A stretch of DNA of 27,400 bases. It comes from Folioceros fuciformis (Eukaryota > Anthocerotophyta > Anthocerotopsida > Anthocerotales). Under the pieces are notes generated by a model, which ran no database searches, was not told the origin of the DNA, and saw nothing but the letters and a program-made list of their open reading frames with translations. The first letter of the stretch is position 1. Each line of letters starts with the position of its first letter. This document shows, in pieces, positions 10,870 through 18,882 of this stretch. The position numbers and the translations under genes were made by a program. The stretch covers positions 1 to 27,400 of the forward strand of contig JBNGIO010006186.1 of the NCBI GenBank assembly GCA_049999805.1. Reading direction: 5' to 3'.

Positions 10870-11741
10870 CTGTGAAGACGAGAAATCTTCAGGTAACTAT
10901 CCCAATATGATAGGTACAAGAATAATAATTTTGCATTCTGAGGCAAACAAGAGATCCGAAAGAAGCTTGACCTTCCATGCTCTACATCATCCTCCTCTCT
11001 CAGCCTTGCCTCTACACCCGAAGGTTGTAACAAGAGCTTTCCTCTCGGTGCGCCATTCAAGTGCATCGGATCCATTTGGTCCCTCTGTCCAAACATCCAA
11101 TCAGCGCCCACAGTCCCGAAGCCAACACAGATGGCAACCACTGGGCGGTGACAGAAAAATCACCTTAGTCGGATACCCCGGAAACCTTTCCTGCAAAGCC
11201 TCTGCACCACCTGGAACAGTTCAAAAGTACCCAACCCATGCATGAGAATCTACGACAATCTTACCCGCAACACAACCCAGCAAAGCTAAGTTGATGCATT
11301 ACCCACCGGATTTGCGATGCTCTGCTAGTCCCCAAAAGGAGGAGAAAAATCTGCACCATTCCTCGCAAGGACCGTGTTTGCTTCTTTCGATGAGGCTGCA
11401 GAAAGGACCGCTGACTCCACCACCAGTCCTCATCTCGTGGTTGCTAACGGATTTACAGACATCTGCAGCTTTTGGATTCCGGGCAGCCTGGAATGGCGCC
11501 CCAGTTACAAATCTCATACGGTGTGTCAGCGCACAAGCAATTCAGAAGGAGGAGGCTCTTTTTTTTGTGTGCTGAGGCATCGATTTTGCCGTGCCCATGT
11601 GCAATATGATGCTCACGAGTCACGAGCAGCTCATGTCAAACCTACTTGATTTGAATTGGACAGCGGAGTTCGAGCAGTCACCAACTTGTCCGACGCTATT
11701 TAGGGCTGCGACAGAGCGATCGGCCAGGACAGCTTGCAACG
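10870..11741. other. Divergent intergenic region with unresolved PPR 5' exon
   Basis: The region lies between the acceptor of the large PPR exon (minus) and the ATG of the signal peptidase subunit (plus). It should contain the missing first exon and promoter of the PPR gene and the promoter of the other gene. A minus-strand ORF at 11141-10785 overlaps the PPR start in another frame. Its possible donor at 10967 (AAG|GTCAAG) does not join the PPR frame, so I could not build a first exon. Confidence 0.4.
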
Positions 11742-12832
11742 ATGGCAGCCTCGGACGGCACCAGCGTGTCGCCAGTAGCTTCGGCAAGTAAGAAGACCGG
11801 CAACCTGAGTGATCCCTACTCCCTCAAGCGCATCCTGGACGAAACTGCAAATGAGGTATCTGGAGCTGCGGCGCCGGCCCAGGGACCAGGCAGTGTTGGC
11901 TGAGTTGCATTTCTCCGGAATTGTGATGCGGTCGGGATATTTGCAGCAGGATAACGGAGCTTTTCAAGCCTTGCCAAGGTTTTGTTGAATTTGGAGTGTG
12001 TTGGGATTGGCATTGCAGTTAATTCTGGGACGCGGGTACACGGAGGATCACACTCTCAGCAATTTGAAGGTGATCATCGGTTTGGCGGCATGTGGTGTAG
12101 CTGCTGCTGCGCAGTTCTATCCGAAGAAGTTTCCGGAGAACAAGCCGGTTCTCATAGCCTGCATCGTGTTATATCCAACCAGGATGAAGCCGAGGAATGA
12201 CTGTCTTTGTTTGCTTGATGAGGTGATAATTGACAGCTGTGGTGGTCGTTTGTGGTTGTTGCTTGTGTGGTCTTGCCTGGTTGATTTTGCTGGTGGATTA
12301 GGTGCCAAACTGTTGTAAATATTGCCTCCTTGACTCTGGCAAGTACTTGATTTTGAACGTGCTCCTGCAACTTCTCATGATGGTCAAGGAGAAGAATCAT
12401 ATCCTTTTCACACATCCGTTTCCTGTAAGCTCTTCTTCCCTGGATGTTCGTTGTTGGACTCTGTGAATGAAGTATGTTCTGCTCGCTGACAGAGGGACTT
12501 GCAGGGGTCATTTAGCAGCACAGGGTTGGCTGTATCAGCAAAGCTTCCACGGTACTCGGATTTGTATTCATTACGCATAGCGAGCTCTGACCCTCGGTCC
12601 ATTGCGGCACATGCCCCAGTCGAGCTGACAAAGAGCGTGACGAAGTGGTAGGCTGATCCCCTCACATGTGCATGTTGGAGTCAACCAACTCTAACTCCCC
12701 TCAATCGCTAACGATCAGTTGGGTTGCCATTGTAGGTTCACGAAAGACGGCGTTCTTGCGGAAGGAATTTTTCAAGACGACGTAGAAAGGCTTCTAGATG
12801 AGTTTCAAAAGGAGCCTAAGAAGTCCAAATAG
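11742..12832 (+). CDS. SPCS2: Signal peptidase complex subunit 2 (SPC25)
   Basis: Non-catalytic subunit of the ER signal peptidase complex, which cleaves signal peptides from secretory proteins. Exons are 11742..11855, 12019..12170, 12343..12424, 12505..12647 and 12736..12832, giving 195 aa. Family signatures run in order: DPYSLKRILDETANE, GRGYTEDHTLSNLKVIIG, AQFYPKKFPENKPVLIACIV, then the second membrane segment YLILNVLLQLLMMVKEKNH. After that come GSFSSTGLAVSSAKLPRYSD-like residues (read GLAVSAKLPRYSD), VELTKSVTKWFTKDGVL and a Lys-rich C-terminus. Length and topology (two adjacent membrane helices, cytosolic ends) fit the family. Four joins need only ordinary splice logic. The second intron is best explained as U12-type AT-AA, which keeps the conserved CIVLYLILN; a GT-AG alternative (12165|12344) would delete two conserved residues. 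It heads away from the PPR gene and converges on the RRM gene. Confidence 0.93.
12171..12342 (+). other. SPCS2: Probable U12-type (AT-AA) intron in SPCS2
   Basis: The 5' splice site reads ATATCCAACC, matching the first six bases of the U12 AT-type consensus ATATCCTT. The branch-point-like TCCTTGAC lies at 12327-12334, with its A 9-10 nt from the intron end, a typical U12 spacing. The frame-correct junction (GTGTT|G TAC TTG) makes the intron end in AA. All other introns I modelled in the window are GT-AG. Confidence 0.6.
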
Positions 12833-13105
12833 CCATGACTGACAGACGGCGTTCTCAGTTCTGGAGGTTCATTTCTACGTTCTGGTGAGAAAAATTGTAG
12901 CTGTTCCGTTGTTTTTGCGTAGGACTGCGAAAACGAGAAGATCGTAATCCAACATATTTGATTCTCGATTTCTTGTACACGGTTGAGACAGTGCATCTAC
13001 CTTAGCTGCGTTTCATCAGCAGGAACTGCTTGGACAGCACTAGTGGGAGTGAGATATTTGGAGTCCCAACCAGCCAACCCCAAATTCTTGTACACCATAC
13101 GTATT

Positions 13106-13960
13106 CTAATTGGACTTGGAGGAGGAGATTCGTGCCGACTCTTCCTGCGAAGATGGGAAGAGTTCGACATATCTTCTGCCTATGGTCATCTTGTCCTTAC
13201 ACATGGCTGCCTTGGACACTGCAGCATCAGCAAACTCTACATACGCTTCCCCTGTAGCCCGGCCATCCGAGTGGGTGACGATGTGCACTTGCTCATCCGT
13301 GAGGTTAAACCCCCGAAAGAACTCCAGGATGTCCCGCTTGCAGGTGGAGAAGGGCAGCCCCCGCAGCTTGAGCACCCCGGTGTGCTCCATATTCTCCTTG
13401 TCAGTAGAGAGCTTGCTGGCCTGGGCCCCCGCAGCAGGAGGAGTAGCAGTACCAGCAGCAGCAGCTGATGTTGCTGCTGCTGCTGCTGCTTGGGTTGCAA
13501 GAGGAGCATAATCCTCCCTGGGCTCTGCAACCTCCGCTGCCACTGCCATGTAGTAGTCCTGCTTCTTGCTGCGGAACACCTCAATGTAGCGGCGGCCCAT
13601 GTTCAGCCGGTTCCTCTGCAAGGCAAAATCTACCTGCATGGGGGCCCCAAAGACCACAAAAGCTTCTCCGGAGAAGCGGCCCCCCTTGTGCTGCAGCAGC
13701 ACATCCACCACATCCAGGCCTGCAAAAAACTCAAAGACATCGCTCTCTATGCAGTTAAAGGGCAGGCCCCGAAGGCGAACCACCGGGAACGGTCGAGGCT
13801 GCCCCAGCAGCACGGATGCAATCGAGGGGGCCCCGTATGCAAGCCCGGCCACCTGAAGGGAGGCCGGCGAGCTTGCAAAGTAGGAGCCAGCATCCATCAA
13901 CCGCTGCCGTTTGGACCCAACCATGTCGTATCCACCTGTACCTTCCCCGCTGCCCAACAT
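13106..13960 (-). CDS. hnRNP H/F-like RNA-binding protein with two qRRMs
   Basis: Nuclear-type RNA-binding protein with two quasi-RRM domains, 284 aa, ATG at 13960 preceded in frame by a stop. The N-terminus MLGSGEGTGGYDMVGSKRQR resembles plant GRSF1/hnRNP H-like proteins. qRRM1 (about 55-135) contains VVRLRGLPFNC, FAGLDVVDVLL, GRFSGEAFVVF and RRYIEVFRSKKQDYY. qRRM2 (about 195-275) contains LKLRGLPFSTCKRDILEFF, GRATGEAYVEF and RRYVELFPSSQEE. The linker holds alanine runs encoded by GCA/GCT repeats. Family members bind G-rich RNA and act in splicing or RNA processing. The whole coding region is one exon; I believe relatives such as Arabidopsis At5g66010 have introns, so a retrocopy or a gene with introns only in its UTR is possible. 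Convergent with SPCS2; about 270 bp separate the stops. Confidence 0.9.
   Translation of the reverse strand: MLGSGEGTGGYDMVGSKRQRLMDAGSYFASSPASLQVAGLAYGAPSIASVLLGQPRPFPVVRLRGLPFNCIESDVFEFFAGLDVVDVLLQHKGGRFSGEAFVVFGAPMQVDFALQRNRLNMGRRYIEVFRSKKQDYYMAVAAEVAEPREDYAPLATQAAAAAATSAAAAGTATPPAAGAQASKLSTDKENMEHTGVLKLRGLPFSTCKRDILEFFRGFNLTDEQVHIVTHSDGRATGEAYVEFADAAVSKAAMCKDKMTIGRRYVELFPSSQEESARISSSKSN
13430..13500 (-). repeat. GCA/GCT triplet tract encoding poly-Ala
   Basis: Triplet-rich stretch in the linker of the RRM protein, with runs of GCA and GCT (plus strand TGC and AGC) encoding five- and four-residue alanine runs separated by TS. Length may vary between alleles. Confidence 0.7.
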
Positions 13961-16194
13961 ATTCCTTCATCCCAGCCCGCCCCCCACAACTCACCCGTCA
14001 ATACATGCCAACCCAACCCTCCCGCAAAGCAGATCACTTCTGCTCTCTCTTTACCCCTCTCTTTCCCGCAGCAGCTATTCACACCCACACGGCACTGCAC
14101 TGCACTGCTGGAAATTACGCAAACCCAACATGACCTACGACAAGCTGAAAGGGGACTGACTGATGGACTGACTGCCTGAGCGGCTGGAGCATCAAGCACT
14201 ACGTTGCTCCGATCCATGGCAACCAAAGAACCAATACCATAAAGCGGACGCAGAAGCATCAAAAGCCACCGAGCCGGGGCTCAGCATGGCGGCTCCTCTC
14301 AGCGTAGGCTGTGCACACCTGAAACAAGGAAGGAAAGGAAGCAGGTACTTTAACAGGAATGCTAGTATCCTAGCCTTTCACCCTTACCCTCTTGCGAACA
14401 TGGCTCGCTCTGACACCCCTTGCTCCACCACCACCACCCCCTCTCTCCCTCCCCGGTCCCTGTGCTGTGATGCGGGATCAAGCACCACCACTTTACTCCC
14501 AAGCCATGCAGATGGGTGCATTGGTAACCCCCACTCAACCCGATCTCCGACAAGCCTCAAGTTCCACACCAACCACAGAGCGGATCCCCTTTACATTTCA
14601 AGCTCAGCTATCACATCGCGCCTCCCATGCTTCCGGATCGTGCATCACCGAGACCATCTCACATCCACCTTCCCCTTGCAAACTCGGATGCACGCACCCT
14701 GGAACAAGCTTATTTCCCTCAAACCCTATGTTGCTTGCTTCTCCAGTTAATCAACATTGTGACAGACAAAATGACGGAAAGGACAATGAGACCTTTCAAA
14801 GGGCCCGCAGCGTGCAGGGGCTGTTCATGACTCTTCTTTCCCGTTCCGTATGGATTGTCTCAAATCAAAACTTCTGCTGTGCTCTTCAGGAGATGCTCAC
14901 CCTCTTGGCATCGTGAGATTGACAATCTGCTGCCAAGATCCGGGGAAAATGTTATTTGAATCTTCTCCGGATTTTGCCTTGTCGTTCGTTCGAACGTTCG
15001 TCCCTCTGCTTCGTGTACAAGACTGGCGGATTTTTTATGGTATCGGATGTGCTCAGGCTCACTCAGTGAGACAGCACCCCGCACACACACATTCACAGCT
15101 GCATTTTGCCTGCACGTTGCCTTCCATCACAAGGCTTGCCGATCTCAGTTCCCATTGAGTATGCTGAGGGTGCATGGCCTCAGATTAATATGTCGTGTTG
15201 CCGTAGAGACCTCGCTGCAGGGTGGTGTGGTAGACGGATTACTCCCACTCATCTGCTGCGTGTATCGGCAGAATTTTCCATGCAGGAGATTGAGAGCCAC
15301 AACAAGCCGGAAGCTGAGTTCAAGTGAAGCCGGTCGCTCACTTTGCGTCTGCCCTGTGGGAGATACTAAGACTCTTCTAATCAAAGTGTCTCTGCGTGCG
15401 GCCATTTCAGCTGAGTGCCCGTTCACTATGCCGCGAAAGCGACGGCAGAAAGTGTGGCAGGAGGATTCAACCTCCACTAAGTCTCTACTCAATATTCCAA
15501 TATATTCATAATAATTTATCCCATAAATTTAAACAGTCCGTTGTCGTAACGTCATGCCACAGCAGTTTGCACCCCACGACACGGCTGTGACTGGACCCAC
15601 AGGGCTTTCTAATTATTTTTTTGTTTGGGTTGACATTTTCTCTGTGTTCCAGCCCTGGTTGCATCTGAGGCACTGCAAGAAGAAGGCAAACCTTCCGGGA
15701 GATTTTTCCGATCTGTTTATTCCAGGCTTGCTGCAGTTGGTGAGGGGAAGCCCTGTGCTGCTATTTTCCCGCCTTTCTGTGGTGCAATTTTTTCTCCCGA
15801 ATCTGTGCATCTCCCCTTAGATACAGATAATTGATTGTGGTAGATGAAGATTCATTCCTAGAGGCCGACTATAGGCAAGTGGTTGTGGGATAAAAACAAG
15901 AAGCTCTCAACAAAACCAATATCAGGTAACTGGTTGTGAGGAAAATGTAACAAGCTCGCTACCCGAACAGAAATTGCAGCAGAAGCACACACGTACTATC
16001 TCGCTGTACCTTTCATGCGTCTAAGTAAAAATGTGCAATGCTTTCCTACCTGATGGCGGGGATATGTCAAGTTTTATGACGGGTGGGAGAAGTCCAACGC
16101 CATGGTGAAAAGAATCGTGACTTGAAGAACAGCATGCAATTTTCTCATGCCTCCGGCTCCATGTCGAGCACACACAGATTGTGGGAAGAAGGGA
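13961..16194. other. Large intergenic region, no gene supported
   Basis: About 2.2 kb between the RRM gene start and the stop of the LptF/G-type permease, both on the minus strand. The right-hand part of the first kilobase on the plus strand is C/T-rich, including a CCA/CCTCT low-complexity run at about 14424-14455. This reads as GA-rich on the minus strand, plausible for the RRM promoter or 5' UTR. An AT-rich patch lies at about 15485-15535. Short ORFs occur on both strands, but none has family motifs or splices into a sensible protein. Confidence 0.5.
15874..15962. repeat. Imperfect direct repeat of about 38 bp, two copies
   Basis: Copies begin at 15874 (ggcaagtggttgtgggataa) and 15925 (ggtaactggttgtgaggaaa) and share the pattern GGYAASTGGTTGTGRGRAWAA...ACAAGMAGCTC. 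The period is 51 bp. No function is evident. Confidence 0.35.
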
Positions 16195-18391
16195 TCACCG
16201 GAGCTGTAAAATGGAGAGTCCGAGACACAGCCCAAAAAGTACAGGAACCCAAGCGCTGATAGAGGGAGACAAGATACCCGCGTATCCAGCGCCGCCACAC
16301 AAACCAGAAATCCCCATGTACAGCACGACACAAAGAATTGAGATGACAAAAGGTTTGCTTCTTTTTTTTGAAGACGTGCTTGTGCTAGTACAGCTTGACA
16401 GAGTTGCTGTAGCCCCAATCTGCCAAATAGGAGAATCAGTGCAGTATGTGAGGATGGCATTGAGGGCACAGACCTCATGAGCCTTAGAACCTATCAGGAT
16501 CACATAATACAGTCATTCATGAAGTGCCTACTAAGGTGGAACAAAGCACATGATCACATGTGATAAGCTTACCAAGCCATACGCTATACAAGACACTGCT
16601 GCAGCATCACGCTGATGAAGTGCACACTTCAAAGCTACGACCTCTTTTTCATCTCCTGAAAGGCTTTTCTTCTCCCTCAGCTGCATCCATCTGCTTGTCA
16701 TAGACCACCTCTGTTCACCACTCTCAAGAAAGCCCCTTGGACTTGGACTTGGTGCAATATTTTGGCCGGTGGCCTTGCTGCTGGAACCTTTGAGCTCAAG
16801 AGTGGCGATGTCATGAAGTAGTTGCATCCTTGTGCGATTTGCAGGACTGGAACCGCTCCCTGGACTTATATGTGCTAGGCTCATACCAGGGACTTGAAGA
16901 GAATCTGCCTGCAAGTTTGCCGCCGTCATGCACAATATGCTGCGTTCAACAGCCCACACTCAACGGGTTGAGATACTTTACCTGCAGCATGGGGCAAGTG
17001 GACGGATGTTGAGATAATTCGACAACTGCAGCCTTGCGGAGTTCAAACGCACCCTCATGTGGTTTCCATTCACACTCCTCGGCAAGAACCACCTGTACAG
17101 CAGGAAAAGTAGCATTTGTGACTCATGATGAGTAAGGGCTTGGTAATGGTGGGACATCAAAGCGCTAGCACACGGAACTTCTTGATAACGTACATGCTCA
17201 ACTTGGCCGCTAGATGACAGATCTAAAAGCACAAGACCCGACATATGGGCACCTTTCATCTTCTGGGCATACCAGATCTGCTGCAAGACTCTCTTCGTTG
17301 TCGATCTGGCTGGCTCATGTTCCTTGCTGTCAGTCACAACCGCCGTGCCTGCACAGTGTCACATATTGTCAGTAGCAGAAGAGGACACCATAGCCACAAA
17401 CAACAAAAACGACCCCCTGACTGACGCAGACCATAACGAGGATAAGAAATGTCTTCATTTTGCCGTAGGTTCTGTATGTGCGTTGTGAGAGCGCCTTCGA
17501 CCATCTTGCGACCACTGGATGTAGCATTGTCACCATTCAGACACCAGAGCACCTTGCTTCATGGTGCTCAAACCGGAGTCCATGGCACACAACAACTTAC
17601 TGGGAGCTACAAAAAGGCACCAGGAAGTCATTGCAGGCAAGCTTCAGCAAGACAGCTGCCCCACAAAGACAGGCAGGAGCTATCAGCATCCGCCACAATG
17701 GAACTCCTGCAGCCAACAGCGCGACGATTTCGTTGTCGGCCTGCCACAGCAAAGTCCATCATCCATCAACTTCTGCCAACGCCACCCGCCGACAGGATGA
17801 ATGTACTCAGATGGACATTCGTCACCACCTTCAAACGCCCGAGACCAAACAAGGTTGCAACCATGCAAGCCATGGGCATAATCTGCGACGCGAAAAACGG
17901 CAGCTGCAGCGTTGCAGCACCCAGTGCAACAGCCAAAGGCAAACCTGCCCACTCCAAACACCATGACCACCTCAGCCACCCACCAGAATATCATTAGCAA
18001 GATGAATCCAAAGCTCAGTACACTGAACCACACCTGATGCCACAACCTCCCTCACAAGGCCTACAAGAGTTCCCAGTGACAGCCCCAAAGTCGTCCCCAC
18101 ACCCAACGCAATAGCAAATGGCGGCACCATCTCCCTGAACAAGTAGCCATCTAGAAGAGGCAATTTCGCTCCGCCCTTGAATCCCCCCCATCTTCCACTA
18201 GACGCCCCAAGCCCAGTATCTCGCCGGCCACTTCTCATGCAAAGCCAGATGTGTGAACTCCATGTGGCAGGAACAGGACGCCACTCTTTACCACTCGGTC
18301 TCCCGATGCTGCGCCCTCTTCTCCAGCTGGGAACATGTTTCGCAAGCTCGGCAGGATGCTGGGGCTGCGAGCACACGAGGTGAAGATTCAT
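16195..18391 (-). CDS. LptF/LptG (YjgP/YjgQ) family permease, probably plastid-targeted
   Basis: Integral membrane protein of the LptF/LptG permease family, which in Gram-negative bacteria moves lipopolysaccharide out of the inner membrane. Eight exons in coding order: 18391..18034, 17944..17829, 17740..17601, 17514..17432, 17348..17194, 17092..16982, 16908..16573, 16419..16195; 507 aa. Residues 1-75 are rich in Arg, Ser and Gly and poor in acidic residues, like a plastid transit peptide. The N-terminal membrane domain reads LLDGYLFREMVPPFAIALGV, SLGTLVGLVREVVASGLPLA and ADNEIVALLAAGVPLWRMLI. A soluble jellyroll-like middle follows: IWYAQKMKGAHMSGLVLLDL and VEHVVLAEECEWKPHEGAF. The C-terminal membrane helices run from IGATATLSSC to AWVPVLFGLCLGLSILQLR. 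All joins are in frame and GT-AG, so this is a nuclear gene and not bacterial contamination. By inference it exports a plastid lipid; the substrate is unknown. Confidence 0.85.
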
Positions 18392-18882
18392 CGCGCCCCT
18401 CACCCATCTGCCAAATTAGTCACACACAACCATTACGAGGCCACGAGCGGGCTCTGAAACGGAGGACGATTCTGGTCCAACATGGTTGTTTAGCACATAG
18501 CGTGCGTTCGTCACCAGTGCTAACCAAATTGGGCATGTGCAACGTCTATCCTGCTTTCCTGTCTGATCTTCCTGCTCGCACGGATCTTGGGGTTCTGCCT
18601 GAAATGCCTGGTGGACAAATGTAGATTCAGAACTGAGGATATGGTGCAGGAGACGCTGGGAAAGAACGTTGGGACATTCACCACTTTCATCAGTTGTGGA
18701 CATGGCAGGGACGCATGGCTGAATTCAAGGCCGGGGAATTGCGCTCTCAGTTTCTTTTGCATTCAAGCTCTCCGGCTTCGGGCTAATGGGAGCCAGCTCG
18801 TATGCTTTTGTGACGGTACCCGGGCGTCCTGGCATAGTCTGTTGTTTGACTCATCTTCCGACACCTATCCTATCCCTGAACG
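18392..18882. other. Divergent promoter region, permease and PPR gene A
   Basis: A 491-bp head-to-head spacer between the permease ATG (minus) and the gene A ATG (plus). It must hold both promoters and 5' UTRs unless gene A has an upstream exon. No clear TATA element or ORF of known family was seen. Confidence 0.5.

Noticed and set aside
12171-12346. Standard AT-AC reading of the SPCS2 intron
   Set aside because: Ending the intron at the AC of GTAC shifts the frame straight into a TGA stop.
13490-14179. 229-codon plus-strand ORF
   Set aside because: Lies opposite the qRRM gene, low complexity and without motifs; explained by the opposite strand's codon use.
16074-16478. 134-codon minus-strand ORF
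   Set aside because: Overlaps the last permease exon in another frame. The conserved C-terminal helices and the splice phase support the frame ending at 16195.
16195-18391. Bacterial contamination as the source of the LptF/G gene
   Set aside because: Seven in-frame GT-AG introns and a transit-like leader show a nuclear plant gene.
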